Of a DNA stretch of 10,254 bases, positions 1 to 7,674 are shown piece after piece. Every line of letters begins with the position of its first letter. Within the stretch, counting starts at the first letter, position 1. The DNA comes from an uncultured Veillonella sp. (GTDB taxonomy: Bacteria > Bacillota > Negativicutes > Veillonellales > Veillonellaceae), in the NCBI GenBank assembly GCA_959608595.1, contig CAUHTB010000010.1, forward strand, positions 1 to 10,254. The letters run 5' to 3'. The notes under the pieces are model-generated. The model did no database searches and had not been told where the DNA came from. It saw only the letters and a program-made list of their open reading frames with translations. A program made the translations under genes and the position numbers.

Positions 1-5
1 AGAGA

Positions 6-34
6 ATTATATCTGTTCTAGAGATTTGTGTCAA
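6..34 (-). promoter_or_regulatory. Perfect sigma-70/sigma-A promoter facing out of the window
   Basis: Read on the minus strand this is TTGACA, a 17-base spacer, then TATAAT: both hexamers and the spacing match the consensus exactly (-35 at 29-34, -10 at 6-11). The bases upstream on the same strand (about 35-80) are A/T-rich runs resembling an UP element. It lies beyond the hairpin that follows speE, so it should start a new transcript whose gene is left of the window. Exact consensus promoters often serve rRNA, tRNA or other heavily expressed genes, but what this one drives cannot be seen. Confidence 0.8.
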
Positions 35-123
35 CACCTTTTTCTCAATTTCATTTAACTTTTACAATAAAAATCAAGAAACGTATTATCTCTAATATAA
101 ACCCTTTAACCTTATATACATAA

Positions 124-164
124 GGAAGCACTTCGGAAGCAAATGCCTCACGAATGGTGCTTCC
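124..164 (-). terminator. Hairpin after speE, probable terminator
   Basis: Eight bases at 124-131 (ggaagcac) pair perfectly with 157-164 (gtgcttcc) around a 25-base loop. A second ggaagca copy at 135-141 gives the 157-164 arm an alternative partner. The hairpin sits 16 bases past the speE stop and before a strong outward promoter, the expected place for a terminator. The U-tract on the minus-strand transcript is poor (TTATGTATATAA), so termination may be inefficient or assisted. The stem could also work for transcription from the other side. Confidence 0.55.
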
Positions 165-180
165 CTATTATACATATAAA

Positions 181-1020
181 TTACTTAGTTAGCAAATAGT
201 TTTTTACAAAATTTGGCAAAGCAAAAGCAGCCTTTTGAATTTCAGCATTATAGTACTTAGTTTCAAAGTTTTGTTCACGGTTTGGAGTCCATGTTAATGG
301 ATCAAATGTTTTGGAGCCTAAAGTGAAGCAATGCATGCCTGCTGGGTAAATTGGAATAAATGCAGTATATAAACGTGCAATTGGGAAGTGATTATTTACG
401 TAACCAAACACTTTTTCAACAAGCGGTTGATGTAACATAGGAGATTCTGTTTGTTGTACAAATAAGCCATCTTTTTTAAGAGCTTTTAATGTATTTTTAT
501 AGAACTCTTCAGTAAATAAACCTTCACCAGGACCGATTGGGTCGGAGCAGTCTACAATAATTACATCATAGTAAGCTTCTGCTTCTGCCATAAAGCCAAT
601 GCCATCACCAATTTTTACAGTTAATTTAGGATTGTTTTCAATCATAGCTTTAGCAATAGTTGGTAAATATTGTTTAGCAAGCTCTACAACTTTACCATCG
701 ATTTCAACCATTGTTACTTCTTTTACACAATCATGGCGTACACATTCTCTAGCTACGCCACCATCACCGCCACCGATGATTAATACACGTTCAGGATTTG
801 GATGTAAAAACAATGGAACATGACTCATCATTTCATGGTAGATGAACTCTTCACGCTCAGACGTTTGGAATACACCATCTAATGCGAGCATCGTACCGTA
901 CTCTTTAGATTTAAACACTTCAATTTTTTGGAACTCAGATTCACCAGAGTATAATACCTCTTCTGCTTCAGCGCTAAGACGTAAATGAGGAGTTTGTTCC
1001 TCTGTAATCCATTGACTCAT
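181..1020 (-). CDS. speE: Spermidine synthase (polyamine aminopropyltransferase)
   Basis: Cytoplasmic enzyme that moves the aminopropyl group of decarboxylated S-adenosylmethionine to putrescine, giving spermidine and methylthioadenosine. The 279-residue length is normal for bacterial SpeE. An N-terminal beta-domain is followed by a Rossmann methyltransferase-like fold with the nucleotide loop GGGDGG at 83-88, the acidic VEID (E106) that should hold the nucleoside ribose, and DCSDPIGPGEGLF at 157-169, where D157 and D160 correspond to the catalytic and amine-binding acids. The YHEMMSHVPLF stretch (61-71) is also typical. The ATG has a strong site (aggaggt, about 6 bases upstream) lying in the 13-base loop of a small GTAGTA/TACTAC hairpin. 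It is the last gene before the hairpin at 124-164, 82 bases after the peptidase gene, and probably shares its transcript. No speD or arginine/ornithine decarboxylase is in view to complete the pathway. Confidence 0.96.
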   Translation of the reverse strand: MSQWITEEQTPHLRLSAEAEEVLYSGESEFQKIEVFKSKEYGTMLALDGVFQTSEREEFIYHEMMSHVPLFLHPNPERVLIIGGGDGGVARECVRHDCVKEVTMVEIDGKVVELAKQYLPTIAKAMIENNPKLTVKIGDGIGFMAEAEAYYDVIIVDCSDPIGPGEGLFTEEFYKNTLKALKKDGLFVQQTESPMLHQPLVEKVFGYVNNHFPIARLYTAFIPIYPAGMHCFTLGSKTFDPLTWTPNREQNFETKYYNAEIQKAAFALPNFVKNYLLTK

Positions 1021-1046
1021 GTAGTACCTCCTACTTTTATACTACA

Positions 1047-1076
1047 ATACGCACCGCAGATGATTGCGATGCGTAT
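1047..1076 (-). promoter_or_regulatory. Intercistronic RNA hairpin before speE
   Basis: Seven bases atacgca (1047-1053) pair with tgcgtat (1070-1076). After one C/A mismatch, cgca (1055-1058) pairs with tgcg (1065-1068) around a six-base loop. It fills much of the 82-base gap between the peptidase gene and speE. No U-run follows on the transcript, so an intrinsic terminator is unlikely; an RNA-processing or stabilising hairpin, or an attenuator setting SpeE levels relative to upstream genes, is more plausible. The hairpin is seen directly; its role is inferred. Confidence 0.45.
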
Positions 1077-1102
1077 GTATATTACGTTAATTGCTCTGTT
1101 TC

Positions 1103-1732
1103 TTAATCTTTACGACTAATATAACAGAAACCGCCACCTAAAATAGTGTCTTTCATCCAATTTGCTAACGAGAAATCACGGATTTCACCTTCATCAAAGA
1201 TGCCACAGCGAATATCATCGCCATCCATAAATATCTTGTGAATTGGAACCCAATGCCATGTATAAAGAGCTTTTTCTTTACCCTTATGACGATTCAAAAA
1301 TGCTACAGGCACATCTTGCGCCAATGCATCATGAATAAACTGAGCTGCAGCCTCCACCTCTACACGAGATGCGCAGAACGGAGATACATTCAACATATGT
1401 ACATCATAAGATAGGCCTTTATCCTCCAGTAAACGAGTAAGACCACGTTCCATCCATTGAGTCTTATAAACACCACCACCAAAGCGTGGCTTTACATATT
1501 TCCAAACTAAGTTCATCCGTTCTAAAGCAAGCGTTTGATCGGATGTGGTTTCTAAATCTAATAAGCCATCCCTAAATAGCGAATAACTCAAAACTTGTGA
1601 TGCCGATGTAGGACCACAACCAGACAGGCGTTGCCACTCATCTGTGAACCACTCTTGGTCATACCCATATGATGTCTTTCCGTCTACATCAATATATAGC
1701 CATTCCGGATGTTTAATAGATACATCATTCAT
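1103..1732 (-). CDS. Papain/C39-like cysteine peptidase family protein, role unknown
   Basis: This 209-residue protein is not one I can name. SGCGPTSASQVLSY (37-50) is the nucleophile motif of C39-type papain-fold peptidases, with C39 as probable nucleophile. Q34 just before it could form the oxyanion hole, though its spacing to the cysteine is one residue shorter than in papain. YTWHWVPIHKI (157-167) offers the catalytic His (H160), and CGIFDEGE (176-183) the third member (D180). So Cys-His-Asp occur in the order expected for an active enzyme. There is no signal peptide, membrane segment or ABC-transporter domain, so unlike bacteriocin-processing C39 proteases it should be a stand-alone cytoplasmic protein. 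It could be a peptidase, amidase, deubiquitinase-like or transglutaminase-like enzyme. Its start lies 4 bases after the cyclophilin stop, with a weak site (gaagg) inside that gene's last codons, indicating translational coupling. Confidence 0.75.
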   Translation of the reverse strand: MNDVSIKHPEWLYIDVDGKTSYGYDQEWFTDEWQRLSGCGPTSASQVLSYSLFRDGLLDLETTSDQTLALERMNLVWKYVKPRFGGGVYKTQWMERGLTRLLEDKGLSYDVHMLNVSPFCASRVEVEAAAQFIHDALAQDVPVAFLNRHKGKEKALYTWHWVPIHKIFMDGDDIRCGIFDEGEIRDFSLANWMKDTILGGGFCYISRKD

Positions 1733-1736
1733 GAGA

Positions 1737-2171
1737 TTAACCTTCGATTACTTCAACAGTTTCCATGATAGCACCTTGATGGATACCATCAACTACGTCC
1801 ATACCTTCAATTACTTTACCAAATACTGTATGTACACCATCCAAATGAGGTTGTGGTTCGTATACGATAAAGAATTGGCTACCACCAGTATTAGGACCAC
1901 GGTGAGCCATAGACAATGCACCACGTTCGTGTTTGTGTGGGTTACCAATTAATTCATCTTTAATTGTGTAGCCAGGACCACCTGTACCATTGCCATTAGG
2001 GCAACCACCTTGAGCTACGAAACCAGGAATTACACGGTGGAAACGAAGACCATTGTAGAAACCTTTATTGATCAAATCAATGAAGTTTTGTACTGTGCCA
2101 GGAGCTTCTTTATCAAATAATTCAATTACAATATCGCCGCCGTCAGCCATATGGATTTTTGCTTTTTTCAT
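1737..2171 (-). CDS. Cyclophilin-type peptidyl-prolyl cis-trans isomerase
   Basis: Catalyses cis/trans isomerisation of Xaa-Pro bonds during protein folding. At 144 residues it is a minimal single-domain cyclophilin without signal peptide or lipobox, hence cytoplasmic (PpiB-like). Signature motifs are [13 protein letters not shown] (44-56), with catalytic R46 and pocket residues F51 and Q54; GGSQFFI (96-102); and [12 protein letters not shown] (109-120), with H114 matching H126 of human CypA. H109 stands where human CypA has W121, the main cyclosporin contact, so weak cyclosporin binding is expected, as in many bacterial members. The ATG overlaps the tcdA stop as ATGA; a ggagg site lies 10 bases upstream, inside tcdA. 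The peptidase gene follows after 4 bases. No substrate is indicated by the context. Confidence 0.95.
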   Translation of the reverse strand: MKKAKIHMADGGDIVIELFDKEAPGTVQNFIDLINKGFYNGLRFHRVIPGFVAQGGCPNGNGTGGPGYTIKDELIGNPHKHERGALSMAHRGPNTGGSQFFIVYEPQPHLDGVHTVFGKVIEGMDVVDGIHQGAIMETVEVIEG

Positions 2172-2875
2172 TGTTCAGGTACCTCCAAAATTGTACGCAA
2201 CACATGTGCTGCTAATATAAAACCTGCCACTGGTGGCACAAAACTACATGTACCAGGGCTTGTTGCTTCCCCACGGAACTGTGGCTTTGTTGGTTTTTCT
2301 GTAGAAAATAAAACTAATTGTTTTTTTATGCCCCGTTTTTTTAACTCCCGACGCATAACGCGCGCAAGAGGACATGTATGAGACTTATTGATATCAGCAA
2401 TCATAAGTTTTTCAGGGTAAAAGCGATTGCCGCCGCCCATACAAGAAATAACAGGGATGCTTTCACGTTGACACACCTCAATAATATTAAGTTTTGCCGT
2501 TACCATATCGATGGCATCGATTACATAATCAACGTTCAAGCTTTGAATAAATCCAGGGTAACTTTCCTCAGTATACATAATATCATGAGTTTCTATCACT
2601 ACATCTGGATTAATAGAAAGTGCTCGTGCCTTTGCGACCTCTACCTTACGCTCTCCAATTGTGTCATGGGTCGTAATCATTTGGCGGTTTAAGTTACTAG
2701 GTGCAATAGAGTCGCCATCGATAAGAACGATGCGTCCCACACCAGCTCGAACTAGTGCCTCGAGGGCACCGCCACCAACGCCACCAACACCAAAGAGAGC
2801 CACAGACGTATCTTTTAAGGTTTTGATTTTATCAGGACCAACTAGCCACTCTAAACGAGTTAACATATATTCCAT
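2168..2875 (-). CDS. tcdA: tRNA threonylcarbamoyladenosine dehydratase (ThiF/MoeB/HesA E1-like)
   Basis: Uses ATP to dehydrate t6A37 of ANN-decoding tRNAs to the cyclic hydantoin form ct6A, improving decoding. This is an E1-like adenylating enzyme of 235 residues. The nucleotide loop GVGGVGG is at 29-35, the acidic LIDGD at 51-55, the arginine finger region NLNRQ at 61-65, K77 in [11 protein letters not shown], and DAID at 120-123. The C-terminal [20 protein letters not shown] (208-227) closely resembles the TcdA-specific end GSVSFVTPVFG and separates it from MoeB and ThiF, as does the lack of ThiS/MoaD partners nearby. Catalytic-type cysteines include C145 and C168. The start overlaps the glyoxalase stop as TAATG; a second ATG three codons in (M4) is possible but less well placed. 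Family assignment is firm; the exact substrate rests on C-terminal resemblance. Confidence 0.9.
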   Translation of the reverse strand: MEYMLTRLEWLVGPDKIKTLKDTSVALFGVGGVGGGALEALVRAGVGRIVLIDGDSIAPSNLNRQMITTHDTIGERKVEVAKARALSINPDVVIETHDIMYTEESYPGFIQSLNVDYVIDAIDMVTAKLNIIEVCQRESIPVISCMGGGNRFYPEKLMIADINKSHTCPLARVMRRELKKRGIKKQLVLFSTEKPTKPQFRGEATSPGTCSFVPPVAGFILAAHVLRTILEVPEQ

Positions 2876-3249
2876 TAGTATTTACCTGCTGGAATGATTT
2901 CTGTCCAATACCCGTCTGGATCGGCAATAAAGTAAATGCCCATGTCAGCATTTTCGTACGCTACAACGCCCATCTCTTTATGCTTTTTTAGAGCTGCTTC
3001 GTAGTCATCTACATAAAATGCCAAGTGGAATTCATTGTCCCCTAAATTATAAGGGCGATCCCAGTCGCGTAACCATGTAAGTTCTAGTTCATGCGCTGTG
3101 TATGGACTTTTTAAATATACAAGAGTGAAAGCACCACTTGGATCTTCCAAACGACGAGATTCCTCAAGTAATAAGGCCTCTTTATAGAATGCTAAACTCT
3201 TATCAAGATCCTTAACATTTATATTATTATGAGCAAATGAAAACTTCAT
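2875..3249 (-). CDS. gloA: Glyoxalase I / lactoylglutathione lyase family protein
   Basis: A single-chain VOC-fold protein of 124 residues (E. coli GloA has 135) with two beta-alpha-beta-beta-beta repeats. The four metal ligands known from E. coli GloA are present at matching positions: H7 (FAHNNINV), E56 (HELELTW), H75 (EFHLAFYV) and E117 (YWTEIIP). This supports a working Ni/Zn glyoxalase that isomerises the methylglyoxal-thiol hemithioacetal to the S-lactoyl thioester, rather than a dioxygenase or fosfomycin-resistance relative. Whether the thiol is glutathione in this organism cannot be seen. The ATG has an excellent site (aaggaggt, about 5 bases upstream). It follows sbcC after 79 bases and overlaps tcdA by one base, so it heads the tightly coupled gloA-tcdA-cyclophilin-peptidase cluster. 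Confidence 0.88.
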   Translation of the reverse strand: MKFSFAHNNINVKDLDKSLAFYKEALLLEESRRLEDPSGAFTLVYLKSPYTAHELELTWLRDWDRPYNLGDNEFHLAFYVDDYEAALKKHKEMGVVAYENADMGIYFIADPDGYWTEIIPAGKY

Positions 3250-3328
3250 AGGACCTCCTTAATTAATTCCAGTATGTTTTTGTAGGAATTCTCCTCTTTT
3301 AATAGTATCACATTTTGTAAATTTATAG

Positions 3329-6300
3329 CTAGTTAATAACAAATTTTGCCGTACTACCATCGTCACCACGTGTGACCTCTAAGTGGGCCGGTATACGAGT
3401 CTTTAATTCAGGTACATGGGAAATCATGCCGATAAGACGACCTGATGATTGTAATTTCACCAGTGTTTCCATGGCGAGTTCCAATGTATCAGGATCAAGT
3501 GTACCAAAGCCTTCGTCGATAAACATCGTATCCATATGAATACCACCTGCATAACTTTGGATGACATCCGCAAGACCTAAGGCAAGGGCCATAGAGGCCA
3601 AGAATGTTTCACCACCAGACAAGGTGTTCGCTGGTCTTGATTGACCTGTGAAAGCATCCATAACTGCCAAATCTAGGCCTTGTTTGCCTCGTCCACCACC
3701 AGTATAGTCAGAACGTTCCAAGGAATAGCGATTACGGCTCATCGTTTGAAGACGTAAATTAGCTGCATATACAACTTCATCTAAAATAGCTCCCAATACG
3801 TAGCGCTCAAAGGTTACATTTTTGAACCCTTGTTCACCGCCATTTGCCAAGTCATTTAGGCGACTTAAGAAAGTGACTTCCTCACGGGCTTCGCCCATAA
3901 CCTGTTCAAGTGTCTCTAGGGAAGCCAGTGTTGTTTCAATATGTTTCGTTTCTTTATCCCAAGCCGCAAGAGAACCCACCAAATTATCGCGCTGCTCTAC
4001 TGCCGCATCATATACTTCATTGGAAACCGTATCACTTGGCTCCACTACAGATTGAGCATGTTTCAATGCCGCATCATATACAGCTTGAGTTTTATTGAAA
4101 GCCTCGTCCAATGCATGTAGTTCAGTTCTAAACGTATCTAAAGCCTTATAATCATCCAACGCATCTATAAAATCATCTTCACTCAAAGAAATCGATTGCA
4201 ATGATTCTACATATTCTTGATAAATTACATCAAGATTTTTTGTGTCTTCCTGCACTTGAGCAGATAAGGTTTCTAGACGTCCCCGTTTAGCATTGAGCAC
4301 TTCTCTAGCAGAATCTAGATTTGCTTTACAAACTTTCACCTGTTCATCGTAGTCTGTAAGCACAGACGCCAATGATTCTATCTCTTTATGCCATGCAGCT
4401 ACATCCGTAGTTGGCAAACTTTCAGAAAGAGCATCAATCTTAGCCTGTACCGTACTAATCTGAACCTCTAAATTGTGCAAGTTATCAAGTAGTTCCTTAT
4501 GAGCCATCTCCAATTTCACTAGTGTATCTTTAGCCGCACTGAGGTCTCCCTCAGTATTAGCTATAGTGTTGCTCAGCTCTTCAGTATCGCTACGCAAGGT
4601 TGTAAGCTGTTCCATTTTGGATAACAAGTCATGTTGAATGGAAGTAAAAGCCTCTTCTGAAAAACTCTCAATAGATGACTTCAACTGAGAAACTTGGTCT
4701 TTAATTTGCTGATCTAACTCATGTAGACGAAGAGCTAACGTTTCTTTCTGACCAATTTCACTAGCTTGCTTTTGTAACTCAAGATCACGCACTGCACGAG
4801 CATCTTCTATCTCCTCTTTAGTAGGATATAACTCAGGCTTGACTGCCAACTGGGGATGCTCTGTAGAACCACATACTGGGCAAGGTTCGTTATCTTTCAC
4901 TAAATGAACGAGTTCAAAGGCACGTCCTTCTGCCATCAAATGTTCTAACCGTTCAAGCTGTACCCTTGAATTCTTTACGGATTCATCAAGCGTCGCTAAT
5001 GCCTTATCTTTAGCATCGATATCATTTTGAACCTTCTGTTTCTGAGCAACCAATTCAGAATATCGTTGCAAATGACTTAACTGTTCTTGGATACGGGAAA
5101 TAGAGTCTAATGCTTTGCTATTACCTTGTAACTGCTGCCTGTCCGCAACTAACTTAGCCTCTAAATCATCTACTAGCTTATGCTGTGCCTGTAACGCAGC
5201 TTCGCTTTTCTCACGGTCCTGTGTTACTAAGTTACTCTTTAATGTGCTCAGTTCCTTATTTAGCACTGCTAGCTCATTAAACTTTTCTGATTGCTGTTCC
5301 ATTTGGGCTAGCGCAGTTCGCTTAGCTTGCATATTTTCAGCTTGAGCTTCTAATACTGCATGCGCCTCTATACATTTAGACTCATATTGAGTTGCACTGT
5401 CCACATTGTTTTCAGCCTCTGAAAGTGACGTATCCAAGGTTTTTAATACCGACTGCTTATCACTAACCTGTTTATATAACTCAAAGCTTGGCATTAAAGA
5501 GGTAAGGAACTGTACCTTTTCACGTAAGCTAGCACGCTCCGCTTCTCTGGCTTTCACGAGGTCTAATTTAGAGGTGGCCTCTGCAAGAGATTGTTGTGCT
5601 TGGTTATATAAGGCCCACTCATTTCGCAACGTATTGAACTGCTCCACTACAGTTACAGCTTTATCACGTTCAATAACAAGAGCATCTCGGTGTGGCTCTC
5701 TATGTTTCAAAAGATCTCGTACATGTTCAATGGTTAGTACCGGTGTATCTTCGTCATGTGGAATGGATTGTAGCAATGCATTCTGTTTTGTTACATTTTC
5801 TTCAATCCCTGCTTTTGCGTCATCATAAGCAGCTTTTAAGGCATCTTGTAATCTTCGGTATAACTCGGTTCTAAAGAGTGTATGTAATAACTCTTCCCGT
5901 TCACTAGTGGATGCTACTAGTAATTTTCGGAACTCCCCTTGCGGTAAAAGAACCACCTGTAAGAATTGGTCCTTCCGAAAGCCTATGATTCGTTGAACTG
6001 TATCACGAATAGCAGCCGCAGAAGTGGCAATGATCTTCCATTCCCCATCTTTCATTTCGTAAACAGTAGCACTAGCATTCTGCTCACGCATACCTGTACC
6101 ACGTTTTTTTGCAACCATTTGCTTTGGCAATCGTTCAACACGGTACCGAGCATCACCGATAGCAAAGGAAAAATCTACCCGCGTCATACGATCAGGTTCT
6201 GCAAAGTCACTGCGGATAGCATCTGTTTTGCGCACCTCTCCACTAGGCTCACCATATAAGGCATACACCATGGCATCTAGTATCGACGTTTTCCCGGCTC

Positions 6301-6412
6301 CTGTAGGACCAGAGATGAGGAACATGGAATGGTTTTGCAGTTCATTAAAGTCCAAGGTAACCGAATCTCGGTATGGACCAAAGGCTTCTATAGTTAAAGA
6401 TATAGGCTTCAT
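3329..6412 (-). CDS. sbcC: SbcC, ATPase subunit of the SbcCD exonuclease (Rad50-like)
   Basis: Large SMC-like ATPase, 1027 residues, that pairs with SbcD to cut DNA hairpins and process blocked double-strand ends. The N-terminal ATPase lobe has Walker A GPTGAGKT at 35-42 and a Q-loop LPQGEF (Q158). A long Glu/Gln/Lys/Leu-rich coiled coil then runs from roughly 190 to 850, broken exactly at mid-protein by the zinc hook CPVC at 511-514 (bases 4871-4882), which joins two SbcC molecules. The C-terminal lobe carries the ABC signature LSGGET from 931 and Walker B MFIDEGFGTLD from 963, with D966 and catalytic E967. All elements of a complete protein are present and length is usual. The ATG directly follows the sbcD TAA with no gap, and its aggagg site is encoded in the last sbcD codons, so the subunits are translationally coupled. 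Confidence 0.97.
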   Translation of the reverse strand: MKPISLTIEAFGPYRDSVTLDFNELQNHSMFLISGPTGAGKTSILDAMVYALYGEPSGEVRKTDAIRSDFAEPDRMTRVDFSFAIGDARYRVERLPKQMVAKKRGTGMREQNASATVYEMKDGEWKIIATSAAAIRDTVQRIIGFRKDQFLQVVLLPQGEFRKLLVASTSEREELLHTLFRTELYRRLQDALKAAYDDAKAGIEENVTKQNALLQSIPHDEDTPVLTIEHVRDLLKHREPHRDALVIERDKAVTVVEQFNTLRNEWALYNQAQQSLAEATSKLDLVKAREAERASLREKVQFLTSLMPSFELYKQVSDKQSVLKTLDTSLSEAENNVDSATQYESKCIEAHAVLEAQAENMQAKRTALAQMEQQSEKFNELAVLNKELSTLKSNLVTQDREKSEAALQAQHKLVDDLEAKLVADRQQLQGNSKALDSISRIQEQLSHLQRYSELVAQKQKVQNDIDAKDKALATLDESVKNSRVQLERLEHLMAEGRAFELVHLVKDNEPCPVCGSTEHPQLAVKPELYPTKEEIEDARAVRDLELQKQASEIGQKETLALRLHELDQQIKDQVSQLKSSIESFSEEAFTSIQHDLLSKMEQLTTLRSDTEELSNTIANTEGDLSAAKDTLVKLEMAHKELLDNLHNLEVQISTVQAKIDALSESLPTTDVAAWHKEIESLASVLTDYDEQVKVCKANLDSAREVLNAKRGRLETLSAQVQEDTKNLDVIYQEYVESLQSISLSEDDFIDALDDYKALDTFRTELHALDEAFNKTQAVYDAALKHAQSVVEPSDTVSNEVYDAAVEQRDNLVGSLAAWDKETKHIETTLASLETLEQVMGEAREEVTFLSRLNDLANGGEQGFKNVTFERYVLGAILDEVVYAANLRLQTMSRNRYSLERSDYTGGGRGKQGLDLAVMDAFTGQSRPANTLSGGETFLASMALALGLADVIQSYAGGIHMDTMFIDEGFGTLDPDTLELAMETLVKLQSSGRLIGMISHVPELKTRIPAHLEVTRGDDGSTAKFVIN

Positions 6413-7588
6413 TTAGTCCTCCTTTAAAATTCGGTCCCACACAGAGTTGATGTATTGTTGCTCTCGCTCTGTTAATGGTTCTTTCCATACAGTTTCGGCA
6501 AATTGGTTAAACAATTCACGTTCGTTTAACTCTTTAAATACAGCTTCATCCATATCTGCCATAGGCGTTGCTACTCGACCAACTAAATCAATGGTCATAC
6601 AGCGATGGTACACTTGGCGCAACTTAGCCATCCCATCCATAATAGGCATCGTATCAAGCAGTCGGGCCTGTACATAATCATCTTTATGCTTAGCCTGTAA
6701 TTCCTTATTATTTAGCAAATCTTCAAAATAACCTTCTAAAATAACTACATCTCGCTTCGCATCTACAGGAATGGTGCTAACATCTACTTGTCCCTTTGTA
6801 TTCATATCAACGATGGTAAAAGATTTCTTCTGCGCATGCTCATCAAAGGAATACTTTAAAGGCGATCCGCTATAACGAATATAGTCTGCCCCCATTCGCT
6901 GAGGCCCATGCAAATGGCCAAGGGCTGTATAGTGAAAGTCTTTAAAGACTTGTGGACTTACTTGTTCACTACCACCGATAGATAAGGTACGCTCAGAGCC
7001 ACCTACATCACCGCCCATTACAAAGGCATGACTAATAGCAATGCTACGCATCCCCTTTGGCACTTGATTACGTAAATGGTTGCTCCAAGCCTGATACATT
7101 TGATCATAATTATGTAGATTGAGACCAGTTTCCAAAGAAGGGGTAGCAAAACCTAACCCTAATGCATCCCCAATACGACGAGGCTCGCTAAAGGGCATAG
7201 GGCAAATGGCCACTTTACCATCAACACCTTCAAATTCAAAGGGTTGTAATGCATGATGAGGGGATCCCCAAATATGGATTCCTGATTGACTCAACATAGA
7301 GCGCCCCACTTCAAGGCGTTCAGCTCCATCGTGATTACCACTTACCACGAAGAGTGGCACCTTATAATCCATAGCGAGACGGGTAATGATGGAATCCCAT
7401 AACTCAATAGCTTCAATAGGAGGTACCGCTCTATCAAATACATCCCCGGCTAACAATATGCCGTCGATTTTTTCATCTTTCAAAATAGAAAAGAACTGAT
7501 TCTCCAACACATGAGCTTGGTCATCTGTTAAATACTGACCATAAAAAATACGTCCTAAATGCCAATCAGCAGTATGTAAAAAACGCAT
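6413..7588 (-). CDS. sbcD: SbcD, nuclease subunit of the SbcCD exonuclease (Mre11-like)
   Basis: Calcineurin-like metallophosphoesterase of 391 residues providing the Mn-dependent nuclease of SbcCD. The phosphoesterase motifs appear in order: HTADWHLG (5-12) with D8 and H10, LAGDVFDR (46-53) with D49, SGNHDGAERL (83-92) with N85 and catalytic H86, H187 in ISHAF, and GHLHGPQ (224-230) with H225 and H227. GSPLKYSFDE (241-250) is a characteristic SbcD segment, followed by the capping and SbcC-binding C-terminal region. The ATG has a G-rich variant ribosome site (aagggggat). It starts 86 bases after nfo, across a gap holding an AT-rich palindrome, and abuts sbcC. Pairing with nfo suggests an operon for lesion and end processing. 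Confidence 0.96.
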   Translation of the reverse strand: MRFLHTADWHLGRIFYGQYLTDDQAHVLENQFFSILKDEKIDGILLAGDVFDRAVPPIEAIELWDSIITRLAMDYKVPLFVVSGNHDGAERLEVGRSMLSQSGIHIWGSPHHALQPFEFEGVDGKVAICPMPFSEPRRIGDALGLGFATPSLETGLNLHNYDQMYQAWSNHLRNQVPKGMRSIAISHAFVMGGDVGGSERTLSIGGSEQVSPQVFKDFHYTALGHLHGPQRMGADYIRYSGSPLKYSFDEHAQKKSFTIVDMNTKGQVDVSTIPVDAKRDVVILEGYFEDLLNNKELQAKHKDDYVQARLLDTMPIMDGMAKLRQVYHRCMTIDLVGRVATPMADMDEAVFKELNERELFNQFAETVWKEPLTEREQQYINSVWDRILKED

Positions 7589-7629
7589 TTTATCCCCCTT
7601 TCCAGCTCTCCCTATACCTTATCTGAATG

Positions 7630-7655
7630 TAGTTATATAAATAATTATATAACTA
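7630..7655. repeat. 11-bp perfect AT-rich inverted repeat between nfo and sbcD
   Basis: tagttatataa (7630-7640) and its exact complement ttatataacta (7645-7655) flank a 4-base ataa loop. All but two of the 22 stem bases are A/T. It lies in the 86-base nfo-sbcD gap, 41 bases upstream of the sbcD ATG. No U-run follows on the minus strand. It may be a dimeric repressor operator, an RNA hairpin tuning sbcDC expression, or a weak terminator after nfo; the sequence does not decide. Confidence 0.6.
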
Positions 7656-7674
7656 AGACTGCGTTTTAGCTTAA

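Noticed and set aside
3265..3290. Six-base inverted repeat aattcc/ggaatt in the sbcC-gloA gap
   Set aside because: Short A/T-rich stem with a 14-base loop and no U-run; too weak to call a terminator or regulatory element.
3302..3310. TGATACTAT as an extended -10 promoter ahead of gloA
   Set aside because: No -35 at proper spacing in this A/T-rich gap; gloA may be read from the sbcC transcript.
5406..5828. 140-codon open frame on the plus strand
   Set aside because: Antisense to the sbcC coiled-coil region; its Ser/Cys-rich composition is what complementing Glu/Lys/Leu codons gives.
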